DNA of 32,699 nucleotides, taken from contig JAHJRD010000074.1 in assembly GCA_018830945.1 (NCBI GenBank), forward strand, positions 1 to 32,699. The letters run 5' to 3'. A program made the position numbers and the translations under genes. The notes beneath the pieces are model-generated. The model saw nothing but the letters and a program-made list of their open reading frames with translations, was not told the origin of the DNA and searched no databases. Origin of the DNA: Nanobdellota archaeon. GTDB lineage: Archaea; Nanobdellota; Nanobdellia; SCGC-AAA011-G17; GW2011-AR17. Position 1 is the stretch's first letter. Each line of letters starts with the position of its first letter. Shown piece after piece: positions 14,099-21,969 of this stretch.

Positions 14099-14273
14099 CT
14101 GATAAGTTATAGCGGGCTTGTTTAAATCTTTTTGTATCTAATAACCTAATTAATTTTTTTCAGCAACACAAAAATCATATACTAATTCCCAAAAATGTCT
14201 TTCCTCGACGATTAATGCGTTTAACCGCACAAATGGAAAAATATATAAACAAACAGGCTTTAAAAGAGGTATA

Positions 14274-14540
14274 ATGACGCGGCTTTCTGAAAAAACCATG
14301 AAATATGTCAAGGATGAAGTTGTTTCTGTGCTGTTTAATTCACGCACTGCAATGTACGCAAGCCAGGTTGCTTCTAATATGGGAAGGGATAAGGAATTCA
14401 TAAAAAGGATGCTTTTGGAGCTTGAAGAGGCAGGCATTCTTACAAGGTTTGACAGGAGCAAGAAAGGAAGGGCTTACAAGGAAAGGTGCAGGTGGCGCTT
14501 AAGGCCTGAAGTGGAGAAGGCGTTCAGGCAGATGCAGTGA
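14274..14540 (+). CDS. Small winged-helix DNA-binding protein (88 aa)
   Basis: This is a single wHTH domain. MKYVKDEVVSVLFN is helix 1, YASQVASNMGRDKEFIKRMLLELEEAGIL is the HTH core, and RFDRSKKGRAYKERCRWRL forms a strongly basic wing. It resembles archaeal small wHTH regulators of the MarR/ArsR-like superfamily; no ligand domain is present, so target and signal are unknown. An AGAGGT Shine-Dalgarno (14262-14268) just before the ATG and a TATA-like AAATATATAAAC (about 14232-14244) support the start. It is divergent from ArgRS; regulation of that gene is possible but not shown. Confidence 0.7.
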   Translation: MTRLSEKTMKYVKDEVVSVLFNSRTAMYASQVASNMGRDKEFIKRMLLELEEAGILTRFDRSKKGRAYKERCRWRLRPEVEKAFRQMQ

Positions 14541-14610
14541 GAAAGAAGGCGGTCGGGATTCTGTGGTTGATTTGACTTCACAAAGAGAAAAAATGGATTC
14601 CTTGAGGCAG

Positions 14611-14733
14611 CTAATCTATCTTTTCCATGCCTTCACGCTTTGGATGTGCTTCAACTTGCCTCAAAGTATCAGCATCAAAGGTTGCAGCAATCTCTTCGCC
14701 AAATTTTCTTTCAATATCTAAGCAAGCTCTGGT
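14611..14733 (-). pseudogene. In-frame 40-codon extension beyond a TGA stop
   Basis: Directly after the TGA (14734-14736) of the repeat protein, the same frame stays open for 40 codons to a TAG at 14611-14613. It reads TRACLDIERKFGEEIA... and ends in HPKREGMEKID. The composition (charged, helix-forming) looks like protein, not random sequence. It may be the lost C-terminus of an originally longer protein, cut off by a TGG-to-TGA change, or a recoded stop. Confidence 0.4.
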
Positions 14734-15084
14734 TCAACCCAGTCTCTCCAGCACCTTGTCAAGCGTAATTTTTTTGCCTTCCCTGTCTTTAACAGCAAGG
14801 GAAATTCCGGCCGGGGTGTCCTTAAGATAAATACCCACCATGTCGCTCCACTGCAGATTAGATTTACCTGTTTGCGGGTCAACTGCAGGCCCGAATTTCA
14901 CCCTGCCTGTTTGCATTTCAGTCGGGTCTGCAAACATCCTCTGTAAGCTACTATCCTTAGTTACATTTCCCACGAATACATAAGATTTACCTGTTTGCAT
15001 TTCAGTCCGGTCTCTAAATATCCCATATACGTTACTAACCTTATCTACATTTCCCACGAATCTGTATTTTTTGTTTTCTTCCAT
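14734..15084 (-). CDS. Hypothetical protein with two tandem FVGNV...TEMQTG repeats (116 aa)
   Basis: The ATG at 15084 is chosen because a GAGGGGG Shine-Dalgarno precedes it; the longer open frame to 15297 has no such signal and crosses hairpins. Residues 7-33 and 35-61 are two copies of a 28-residue repeat, each starting Y-x-FVGNV and ending TEMQTG[KR]. A shorter echo, DPQTGKS, follows at 69-75. The last part (about 78-116) is different and includes GIYLKDTPAGISLAVKDREG. The family was not recognised. The 5' leader is long (about 105 nt from a TATA box near 15211-15219) and holds two stable hairpins. The gene is divergent from the second ATPase. The TGA stop is followed by an in-frame open extension (14611-14733). 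Confidence 0.6.
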   Translation of the reverse strand: MEENKKYRFVGNVDKVSNVYGIFRDRTEMQTGKSYVFVGNVTKDSSLQRMFADPTEMQTGRVKFGPAVDPQTGKSNLQWSDMVGIYLKDTPAGISLAVKDREGKKITLDKVLERLG

Positions 15085-15112
15085 TTTATTTACCCCCTCT
15101 GTTTTTTCCTTG

Positions 15113-15155
15113 CGGTGCGGAGCACCGTGAGGTCCCGAAAACCCGCAGGTTTTCG
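15113..15155 (-). promoter_or_regulatory. Two hairpins in the leader of the repeat-protein gene
   Basis: CGGTGC (15113-15118), loop GGA, GCACCG (15122-15127), then CGAAAACC (15136-15143), loop CGCA, GGTTTTCG (15148-15155). Both lie between the TATA box (about 15211-15219) and the Shine-Dalgarno (about 15090-15097), so they would be in the mRNA. The second belongs to the CGAAAA hairpin family, so this may be an inserted repeat or an RNA control element. Confidence 0.45.
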
Positions 15156-15233
15156 CGGATGAGAAGTGCAGATAAACTTCTTTTATGTTACTATATTGCA
15201 GTAGCAACCCATATATAAAGCTTTCGGTTGAAA

Positions 15234-15308
15234 TATTCACCAACTGAATACTTAATTTTCCGCAAGCTTTAAATATATGCGCTAACTGAATATTCACTAA
15301 GTGAATAC
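15234..15308 (+). promoter_or_regulatory. Promoter with two palindromic operator copies for ATPase paralogue 2
   Basis: TATTCACTAAGTGAATAC (15291-15308) contains the perfect 15-bp palindrome ATTCACT-A-AGTGAAT and ends 3 bp before the ATG at 15312. A related copy, TATTCACCAACTGAATAC (15234-15251), matches 16 of 18 bases. A TATA-like TTTAAATATA (about 15269-15278) lies between them. A dimer bound to the proximal site would cover the start region. Confidence 0.65.
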
Positions 15309-15311
15309 AAA

Positions 15312-16736
15312 ATGAAATTCATAAACAGGAAGGAAGAACTGGCACGGCTGGAGGAATACAACAGGCTTTCAAAGAAAGGGCTTTTTGCGGTTGCTGTTTC
15401 CGGGCTGAGAAGAGTGGGAAAAACCACGCTGGTAAAGGAATTCATGAAAGGCAAGAAGGCGCTGTATTTCTTTGTGTACGAATCAAAGACCTCTGCCTCA
15501 TTATTGGCTGAATTTGAAGGAGAGCTGAGAAAGTGCGGCATTATCACGGAACTGGAAACAATAGGCACATGGAACGCATTTTTTGATGTAATCTTCAAAA
15601 GATGCAAAGGGCATATCATCATATTTGACGAATTCCAGAATTTCTTTTCAGTGGACAAGTCTGTGTTTTCGATATTACAGAGATATTGTGATGAATACAA
15701 GGAAACAGCAATGAACATAATCATTCTCGGCTCCTTAATAGGGCTTTTCAAGAAAATTTTTGAAGACAAAAAAAAGCCGTTATACGGAAGAATAACTGCA
15801 AAATTCAGGCTTGAGCCTTTCACATTAAAGCACAGCCTTGAAGCGGCAAAGCTCCTCAAATATGCTGATTTTGAAGAAGCAATCAAGCTATATTTCCTCT
15901 TCGGCGGCTTTCCAAAGTATTATGCCTGCATGGAGCAGTTTGAGCTCTTCAATAGAGATTTGATAGAAGTTATCGGGTATCTGTTCATACAAAAGAATGC
16001 ACCTTTGGAAAATGAGGTATCGGATATATTAAAGCAGGAGTTCGGCAAGAGGAGCTCTCTTTACTATTCTATACTCCATGCTATTGCATCAGGCAAAACC
16101 AAACTGGCGGAAATAGCGGATGCAGCGCACATGAAAAGCAGCTCTATTACCAGGCATGTTTCAGAGCTTGAAGACAGGTTTGAGCTGATAAAATCTGTAA
16201 TGCCTTCAGAAAGCAAGAAAAACAAGAGATATTTTATAGTTCATCCGCTTATCCTCTTTTGGTTTAAGTTTGTTTACGGCAAGTTCTCGGAATATAGCAT
16301 AGTAGATTGCCAGCAGATGCTGGATTCCGTCAGGGCAGACATTAATGCGTTTTACGGGAAAAGGTTTGAAGCTGTGTGCAAAGATTTCATGCTGGAACTA
16401 AACAAAGGCAATAGCCTTCCATTCAAATTAGCGCACATTAATAACTGGTGGGGCTCTGCAAATATTGAAGGTGAGAGGAAAGAGATTGAAATAGACTTTG
16501 TTGCTGACAACAATGAAGACAGGATTATGTTTATTGAATGCAAATGGAAAGAAAATGTTGATGCTGCGAAGATACTTGAAGAACTAAAGGAAAAGTCAAA
16601 GTTTGTTAAATGGCGGGACGAAACAAGAAAAGAGCATTATTGCATAATAGCCAAGTCTTTTGCAAAAAAAACAAGCGAGGACAATGTGCTTTTGTTTGAT
16701 TTGAAAGAGATGGCGGAAAAACTGTATTGGCAGTAA
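15312..16736 (+). CDS. Archaeal ATPase with DUF234/PD-(D/E)XK-like C-terminus (paralogue 2)
   Basis: This 474-aa protein is a paralogue of the product of 2668-4107. The P-loop is GLRRVGKT (31-38) and Walker B is IIIFDEF (about 102-108; D106, E107). The winged-helix-like segment is TKLAEIADAAHMKSSSITRH (about 258-277). The C-terminal domain has INNWWG, EIEID (D395) and IECKW (E409, K411), keeping the D...ExK nuclease-like triad. Both proteins also share RADINAF/RSNINAY and FGGxPxYY motifs. The family is expanded in many archaea without an agreed function. Unlike paralogue 1 it stands alone, with its own palindromic operator and a short hairpin after the stop. Family is sure; nuclease activity is inferred. 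Confidence 0.85.
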   Translation: MKFINRKEELARLEEYNRLSKKGLFAVAVSGLRRVGKTTLVKEFMKGKKALYFFVYESKTSASLLAEFEGELRKCGIITELETIGTWNAFFDVIFKRCKGHIIIFDEFQNFFSVDKSVFSILQRYCDEYKETAMNIIILGSLIGLFKKIFEDKKKPLYGRITAKFRLEPFTLKHSLEAAKLLKYADFEEAIKLYFLFGGFPKYYACMEQFELFNRDLIEVIGYLFIQKNAPLENEVSDILKQEFGKRSSLYYSILHAIASGKTKLAEIADAAHMKSSSITRHVSELEDRFELIKSVMPSESKKNKRYFIVHPLILFWFKFVYGKFSEYSIVDCQQMLDSVRADINAFYGKRFEAVCKDFMLELNKGNSLPFKLAHINNWWGSANIEGERKEIEIDFVADNNEDRIMFIECKWKENVDAAKILEELKEKSKFVKWRDETRKEHYCIIAKSFAKKTSEDNVLLFDLKEMAEKLYWQ

Positions 16737-16737
16737 T

Positions 16738-16752
16738 GAGGATGCTATCCTC
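16738..16752 (+). terminator. Short hairpin after ATPase paralogue 2
   Basis: GAGGAT (16738-16743), loop GCT, ATCCTC (16747-16752), beginning 2 bp after the TAA. There is no long T tract, so termination is only suggested. It lies between convergent genes. Confidence 0.35.
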
Positions 16753-16772
16753 TTCCTGAAACAGCGCTAATT

Positions 16773-17438
16773 TCAAGCCAAAAGCTTTACAATATAAAAC
16801 CCGGCAATTACAAGTGCAAAAAACACTAATGTCAATAAATTAAAGTATTTGTCAATGAATGTCTTAATTCTTGGGCCAAAGAAGTAGATAAGCCCTCCAA
16901 CAAGAAAGAACCTTCCTGACCTTCCAATCAAGGAAGCAAGGAATAATGTACTCAAGCTCACTTTCCATACGCCTGCGGCTATTGTAAAAACCTTGAAAGG
17001 AATCGGGGTAAATGCAGCTGTTGTAATTGCAAAGAAAGCATTGTCCTTGTACATTGTGCCCACTCTTATGAATTCCGGCCCATATCCAAGCCCGTTTATT
17101 ATTGAAGCCCCGATTGTTTCGAAAAAGAGGTATCCTATGAGAAACCCCCCAAAAGCCCCTATAACGCTTCCTAATGAAGAGATAAATGCATAGAACCATG
17201 CTTTCTTTGGCCTTGATATGCTCAATGACATAAGCAACACATCAGGCGGCACAGGAAAGAAGAACGACTCGCAGAAAGCAAGGAAAAATAATGCGTATGA
17301 GCTGTATTTAGAATAAGCCCAGGAAATAACCCAGTCATAGATTCTCCTTAACAAGCCAAAGCTGTAAAGATGCAATCCTTTTATTATCCTGTTATTTCTT
17401 AATTTTTCGGTTTCTTGTTTAATAAAAGCCAATAACAT
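16773..17438 (-). CDS. YqaA/DedA-family membrane protein (SNARE-associated/VTT domain)
   Basis: A 221-aa inner-membrane protein with about five hydrophobic segments. The YqaA-type DedA signature is clear: FLAFCESFFFPVPPDVLLMSL (about 52-72), the glycine-rich GSVIGAFGGFLIGY (about 89-102), and the second half F-TPIPFKVFTIAAGV (about 143-157) followed by a GRSGRFF motif. DedA/VTT proteins are linked to lipid scrambling or flipping and to membrane homeostasis. The N-terminus (1-45) is an amphipathic, partly basic lead that is longer than in many members. It is on the same strand as the nucleotide genes but separated by 88 bp with its own promoter space. Substrate unknown. Confidence 0.85.
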   Translation of the reverse strand: MLLAFIKQETEKLRNNRIIKGLHLYSFGLLRRIYDWVISWAYSKYSSYALFFLAFCESFFFPVPPDVLLMSLSISRPKKAWFYAFISSLGSVIGAFGGFLIGYLFFETIGASIINGLGYGPEFIRVGTMYKDNAFFAITTAAFTPIPFKVFTIAAGVWKVSLSTLFLASLIGRSGRFFLVGGLIYFFGPRIKTFIDKYFNLLTLVFFALVIAGFYIVKLLA

Positions 17439-17526
17439 TCTAAAAAGTTAAGATTGTGCTGCTTAAAAAGCTAATGCATAAGTGAATGAATAAGTGCGTG
17501 AATGAAAGGCCAGGCTCCGCCGGAAT

Positions 17527-18057
17527 TTAATGCATAATCTTCTGCATAAGAGCATCTATTTCTTTGTAGAAAGGCTTATGAGCAGTATAATTATTTGTTA
17601 AAGTCTGGTCAGCTGCATCTATCACTTTTCCAAGACCTTTGTTTTTTACATCTCTGTCATCTCTTACAGTGAATGCTTCAATAGATTCAGGATCAAGCTC
17701 ATTTCTTCTTCCAAACCTTACATTTAAGTCAGCAACTATTGCAACAAGATAGAATGAATCTGAAGATCCTCTTGAAAAAGCAATCTCTTCCATGCTTCTA
17801 AAGCCCGTAATGACCACCTTGTCATATGTTTGGGCTTTTTCCATTGTTTTTCTTATGATAATGTCCATACCATATTGCTTTCGCCATTCATCTCCCAATA
17901 AAGACCTGTTGTCTTTTGTCGGCTCCATTCCTCTTCTTACGAGCTCGTCAGCAAGAACATCACTCATGTTAAGCTTTGAAAAACCATAGTTAGAAACAAG
18001 ATAGTCTGCAAAAGCATCTTTTCCAGCTCTTGCCAAAGCAGTAACTCCGATTATCAT
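17527..18057 (-). CDS. P-loop (deoxy)nucleoside monophosphate kinase-like protein
   Basis: A 176-aa P-loop protein with an N-terminal nucleotide-binding loop of the form GVTALARAGKDAFA (residues 4-17), followed by YGFSKLNMSDVLADEL. VVITGFRSMEEIAF (about 81-94) gives a Walker B-like/NMP-binding region and FGRRNELDP a lid-like segment. It resembles phage deoxynucleotide monophosphate kinases, dephospho-CoA kinase and the UPF0200 group. Its ATG overlaps the stop of the dCMP deaminase gene by 4 bp (ATGA), so the pair is translationally coupled and a role in dUMP/dTMP supply is likely. The exact substrate cannot be told from the sequence. Confidence 0.7.
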   Translation of the reverse strand: MIIGVTALARAGKDAFADYLVSNYGFSKLNMSDVLADELVRRGMEPTKDNRSLLGDEWRKQYGMDIIIRKTMEKAQTYDKVVITGFRSMEEIAFSRGSSDSFYLVAIVADLNVRFGRRNELDPESIEAFTVRDDRDVKNKGLGKVIDAADQTLTNNYTAHKPFYKEIDALMQKIMH

Positions 18058-18557
18058 TGTTTTTCTCCCGAAGATTGCTCAAAATGGTCTGCTATTTCAA
18101 TAAGCTCATCCATGGCATAATATTTTATGCGGCCGTTAGCCATCTTCGCAACAACCCTAACTATTTTTGCATTGATTATTTCCCTGGCGCACATGCTGCA
18201 AGGTACTCCGTCAATTAGTTTATGCCCTTTGCCTCCTTTTTCACCGCAAAGGTAAAGTGTTGCGCCTTCTGCACCTCCTTTTTTGCCTGCATCCAATATT
18301 GCATTTACTTCTGCGTGAATGCTCCTGCATGTTTCATATTGCGTACCTGAAGGAATGTTCAATCTCTCCCGTATGCAATAGCCCCTCTGAAGGCAATCCT
18401 CAAGCCCGGAAGCAGCACCATTATATCCTTCTCCAAGAAATACTTTGTCTCTTGCAATTACAGCCCCAAATCTTCTTCTAAGGCATGTCGCCCTTTTTGA
18501 AAATTCTCTTGCCACATTCAGAAACGTTTGATCCCAGCTTAACCTATACTCCCCCAT
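18054..18557 (-). CDS. dCMP deaminase (zinc-dependent)
   Basis: This 167-aa cytidine/deoxycytidylate deaminase family protein would convert dCMP to dUMP, feeding thymidylate synthesis. The catalytic HAEVNAIL motif (about 81-88; H and E) and the zinc-binding PCSMCAREI (about 118-126) are complete. RRRFGAVIARD and GYNGAASGLEDC match the N-terminal core of dCMP deaminases, where the latter contributes to nucleotide binding. Length is normal. It is first in a two-gene unit with the NMP-kinase-like gene, overlapping by 4 bp. A TATA-like ATATATTTATTAATG stretch is close to the start on the other strand side (18573-18590). Confidence 0.88.
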   Translation of the reverse strand: MGEYRLSWDQTFLNVAREFSKRATCLRRRFGAVIARDKVFLGEGYNGAASGLEDCLQRGYCIRERLNIPSGTQYETCRSIHAEVNAILDAGKKGGAEGATLYLCGEKGGKGHKLIDGVPCSMCAREIINAKIVRVVAKMANGRIKYYAMDELIEIADHFEQSSGEKQ

Positions 18558-18601
18558 AAGCCAAGGAATATTTCATATATTTATTAATGTTTGTATAAGA
18601 A

Positions 18602-20482
18602 TTACTTCTTCTTAAACTTCTTAAGAATATCTGTCTTTCCTTTCCACTCAAGAGCTTCCCTTAAAACATCCTCTATTGTAGAGACAGGAATTACTTTCAC
18701 TTTCTTTGCATCTTCCTTTGAAAGCAATACATCCTTTTCATTTGCGCTTGGAATCAAAACCCTTGCAATGCCTGCTTCAATCGCTGCTTCCACTTTGGCA
18801 GTAACCCCTCCGACAGCAAGAACCTCCCCTCTTACAGACAATGAACCAGTCATTGCAGTGTCCTGGCGAACAGGAACATTCTTCAAAGCAGAGATGATTG
18901 AAGCTGCAACTGCTATTGAAGCTGAATCCCCTTCAACACCCTCATGGGTCTGTATGAACTGTGTAAAGATATCATACTTCTCCCTCAAGTCCTCTCCTAG
19001 GTATTTCAAGATAATAGCTGAAACATTCTTTACAGCTTCTTTTGCAATCTCTCCCAACCTTCCTGTTGCAACAAACTCTGTTTTTTTGCCGCCAGGTGTT
19101 ACCTCTGATTCTATAGGCAATACAATGCCTGAGTAAGCAGAATCCCCTCCAATCACAGCCAGACCATTAACCCTTCCAACCAAGCTTCCTTTTGTGACAA
19201 TAACCTGGTACTTCTTCTTCTGCTCAATATACCTGTCAGCAAGCTGCTGCTCTAATGGCCTTGCTAATGACTTTGCTTTTTCTATGTGGATTGGCTCAGT
19301 AACCTTTGCGCCCTCTTCCAAAGCCAAATCACCGGCAGCCCTTACAATGCCTCCAAGCTCCCTAAGCCTGACTGTAAGCTTTCCAGCCATGCCTGCAAGC
19401 TTTCTTGCCTCGTGCACAATCCTTTCAACAGCATCCTTGGAAAAAGGAGGTATCTTACCGTCCTTGACAACTTCCTGCGCAACAAACACAGCTATCTTTT
19501 CCCTGTTTGGCTCATTATCATCCATCTTGTCATTCAGGTATACCTCATAGCCATACCCTCTTATCCTTGACCTTAACGCAGGGTGCATGTGCTTTATGGA
19601 ATCCAAATTGCCAGCAGCAATCAAAGAGAAATCAGCAGGAACCGGCTTGCTTCTTGTCATTGCGCCTGAAGAGCGCTCAGACTGCCCTGTAATGGGATAT
19701 TTCTTTTCCTGCATCACAGTAAGTATCTCCTGCTGCGTGTGCGAAGCAAAGGTGCCCATCTCGTCAATAAACAATACTCCTCCGTTTGCCCTGTGAATCA
19801 TTCCCGGAATCAATCTTAGGTATGGCGGAGTGCCTAACCCCCCTGACTGCAGGGGATCATGAAGTACATCACCTAAAAGCGCACCTGCGTGCGCGCCTGT
19901 CGCGTCTATGAAGGGCGCTTTCTTTGTGTCTGAATTATCAATTAAAAGCTTTGGCACCATTATTTCCTGCTTTCCGCCCATTCTTTTATTCAGATTAATG
20001 AAAATCATAAAGCCGATAATCAATATCATGCTTGTAATCATTGATGCTGCATATATTGTTGGATTGTCAAACGGGAAAATCTGCTTTGAATACAAATAGT
20101 AAGGAAGCAAAGAAGCAATCAAAACAAAAGCAAGCAGGAGGTAGTTCATGTTCTTCAATGAGCCCATTGCAGCAACTTTTGCCTTGTTAACAAAAAGCTT
20201 TCCCTGCCCTTTTGGCATTGTTCTTATCAAAGGCACATTATCATCAACAAGATTAGGAAATGCAAGCACATCAACCAGCTTCTCGTTTGGCAATAATTCT
20301 GCCAATGCCTGGCCTAACATTGATTTTCCTGTTCCGGATTCACCTATTAAAAGTACGTTCCTGCGCTGCCTTGCGGCTTTCCTTATTATGTTAATTCCTT
20401 CTTCCTGCCCTATAATCTGCTCTGATATCTTCTTTGATACATGTATATCCGCTGTTGTCTTGTATTTCAATGCCATTCTCAC
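18602..20482 (-). CDS. lonB: Archaeal membrane-anchored Lon protease (LonB)
   Basis: This 626-aa ATP-dependent protease anchored in the membrane is the archaeal LonB type. The AAA+ module has Walker A GESGTGKS (47-54), two membrane helices inserted before Walker B (about 113-131 and 142-163), and Walker B VLFIDE (D240, E241). The C-terminal Lon domain carries the Ser-Lys dyad, S520 in EGDSASIAV and K563 in [10 protein letters not shown], 43 residues apart as in other Lon proteases. It degrades damaged and regulatory proteins. An in-frame second ATG two codons later (MALKYK) could be the start. The gene leader contains a CGAAAA-type hairpin (20508-20528). It is followed by the dCMP deaminase, 44 bp downstream, on the same strand. 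Confidence 0.95.
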   Translation of the reverse strand: MRMALKYKTTADIHVSKKISEQIIGQEEGINIIRKAARQRRNVLLIGESGTGKSMLGQALAELLPNEKLVDVLAFPNLVDDNVPLIRTMPKGQGKLFVNKAKVAAMGSLKNMNYLLLAFVLIASLLPYYLYSKQIFPFDNPTIYAASMITSMILIIGFMIFINLNKRMGGKQEIMVPKLLIDNSDTKKAPFIDATGAHAGALLGDVLHDPLQSGGLGTPPYLRLIPGMIHRANGGVLFIDEMGTFASHTQQEILTVMQEKKYPITGQSERSSGAMTRSKPVPADFSLIAAGNLDSIKHMHPALRSRIRGYGYEVYLNDKMDDNEPNREKIAVFVAQEVVKDGKIPPFSKDAVERIVHEARKLAGMAGKLTVRLRELGGIVRAAGDLALEEGAKVTEPIHIEKAKSLARPLEQQLADRYIEQKKKYQVIVTKGSLVGRVNGLAVIGGDSAYSGIVLPIESEVTPGGKKTEFVATGRLGEIAKEAVKNVSAIILKYLGEDLREKYDIFTQFIQTHEGVEGDSASIAVAASIISALKNVPVRQDTAMTGSLSVRGEVLAVGGVTAKVEAAIEAGIARVLIPSANEKDVLLSKEDAKKVKVIPVSTIEDVLREALEWKGKTDILKKFKKK

Positions 20483-20507
20483 TTCGCCTTGCTATGTTCG
20501 AGGTATT

Positions 20508-20528
20508 CGAAAATACTTCGCATTTTCG
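20508..20528 (-). repeat. CGAAAA-type hairpin in the lonB leader
   Basis: CGAAAAT (20508-20514), 7-nt loop, ATTTTCG (20522-20528). Read on the minus strand it matches the second hairpin of the element at 10569-10660, including the flanking TCCGAAAATGC and ATTTTCGAATA. It lies 26 bp upstream of the lonB start, probably inside the transcribed leader. Confidence 0.5.
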
Positions 20529-20611
20529 GACCTTGATTTGCCTCTAACGATTATAATCTTGCTGTTAGTTTAAAAAGCTTATCTATTGAAAAAAGAGCAA
20601 AAATAAAAGAA

Positions 20612-20875
20612 TTACATTACTTCTTCTTCAGAAACAACTACAAAGTCGCCGACAGCAACAACAGCGCTGAAAGGAATCATCCAGTTGCCGCGCTTGTCTT
20701 TTTCAAGGTTAAGCGCATCAACATAAGGAGTAGGGCTCCTCAGCAATATGTGCATCAGCTCGCCTGTCCGTGTCTCGAAGGTAATGTTACCAACTTCGCC
20801 AAATTTCTTTCCTGATTTTGTAACTACTGTCTTACCAATCAGGTGCTTTGAATATTTTTTATCGTCTTCCGGCAT
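20612..20875 (-). CDS. PRC-barrel domain protein
   Basis: An 87-aa protein made of one PRC-barrel domain, seen as strands SKHLIGKTVVTKSGKKFGEV, GNITFETRTGELMHILL and the closing WMIPFSAVVAVGDFVVV. The domain is known from photosynthetic reaction centre H subunits and from RimM, where it binds RNA-processing partners; small single-domain versions are common and highly conserved in archaea, but their role is not settled. Length is typical of the archaeal type. It is divergent from the NOG1-like gene and precedes lonB on the same strand with a gap of 129 bp. Confidence 0.85.
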   Translation of the reverse strand: MPEDDKKYSKHLIGKTVVTKSGKKFGEVGNITFETRTGELMHILLRSPTPYVDALNLEKDKRGNWMIPFSAVVAVGDFVVVSEEEVM

Positions 20876-20992
20876 AATTTTCCCTCCATTTATATGGTAA
20901 AATCCGTTAATAAGCTATGTATAGATACTCCCTTATAAATCTTTCTGAATACAGGCAGAAGAGTTATGCTTAAATAGTGCCATTCTTTTGTA

Positions 20993-21952
20993 ATGAGTAT
21001 GTTTGAGAATATACCTAAAATAGAGAAGCCGGAATTTTATATAGAGCTGGGCATGAGGTCTGCAAAAAGATATGCGTCCTCGAGAAAGCTCAGGGAAAAG
21101 GTAAAATCAAGGAGAATAGCTGAGCTTGAAATAATAAAAGCAGATGCCTTCACAAGAAGTGTAGGGGGCTGCATAGGAAAAATCTGCTCCTCATTTCCGA
21201 CAATAGACCAGCTCCCTATTTTTTACAAAGAACTGCTTGAAGCAATGGTTGGCATAAACGAGCTCAAGGTTTCTATCGCGAGAATGCAAGGGGCTGCTGA
21301 AAAAATAGAAAGCATGGCAATGGATTACAAAAAGAGAATAAAATCTTCCGATACAGAGTACATAGCCAAAAAAAAGCGTGAATTTTACGGAAGGGCCTTC
21401 TCCATGCTTAAAAAATCAAAAGCCGCCTTTAGTTTTGCAGAAAATGCAAGAAAAGACTTAAGGCAGTTTCCTTCAATAAAAACAAAAATACTTACAATCT
21501 GTATTTGCGGCTACCCTAATGTTGGGAAAAGCACCTTGCTAAGCAAGCTTACAGGCTCAAGGCCGGATATCGCCCCTTATGCATTCACGACAAGGCAGCT
21601 GATGATAGGGTATATAGCAAATAAAATACAAATAATAGACACACCAGGGAACTTTAAAGAGGATTTTAAGAAAATGAACTGGATTGAAAAACAATCCTAT
21701 CTTGCAATAAAGCACCTTTGCAAGAAAATAATCTATGTATTTGACATAACAGAAACCTGCGGGTTCACAATATCACAGCAAGAGGAGCTTTTCAACAAGC
21801 TTGTCAAAAAATTCAGGGCAAAGCAATTTAGTATTTATTTAAGCAAATCAGATATGGGGCTGGATAAAAAACAAGAGTTTGAAGATAATAATAAAAACCA
21901 CAAAATATTTGATGATGCAGATAAATTAAAAGCATTTCTTCTGGAAGACTAA
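20993..21952 (+). CDS. NOG1-family GTPase (ribosome biogenesis)
   Basis: This 319-aa protein has an N-terminal helical domain (about 1-160) typical of NOG1 and a G domain (about 165-300). G1 is GYPNVGKST, followed by APYAFTTRQL (G2), and G3 is DTPG. The G4 motif reads SKSD, not the usual NKxD, a change at the guanine-specifying asparagine. Archaeal and eukaryotic NOG1 work in large-subunit assembly. The start ATG at 20993 (MSMFENIPKI) has a second ATG two codons later. It ends just before the candidate replication origin. Family is firm; nucleotide preference may differ from normal because of the G4 change. Confidence 0.88.
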   Translation: MSMFENIPKIEKPEFYIELGMRSAKRYASSRKLREKVKSRRIAELEIIKADAFTRSVGGCIGKICSSFPTIDQLPIFYKELLEAMVGINELKVSIARMQGAAEKIESMAMDYKKRIKSSDTEYIAKKKREFYGRAFSMLKKSKAAFSFAENARKDLRQFPSIKTKILTICICGYPNVGKSTLLSKLTGSRPDIAPYAFTTRQLMIGYIANKIQIIDTPGNFKEDFKKMNWIEKQSYLAIKHLCKKIIYVFDITETCGFTISQQEELFNKLVKKFRAKQFSIYLSKSDMGLDKKQEFEDNNKNHKIFDDADKLKAFLLED

Positions 21953-21969
21953 AAACCCAGACACACACA

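Noticed and set aside
15085-15297. N-terminal extension of the repeat protein to 15297
   Set aside because: It runs through two hairpins and past the TATA box, and the ATG at 15084 has a strong SD.
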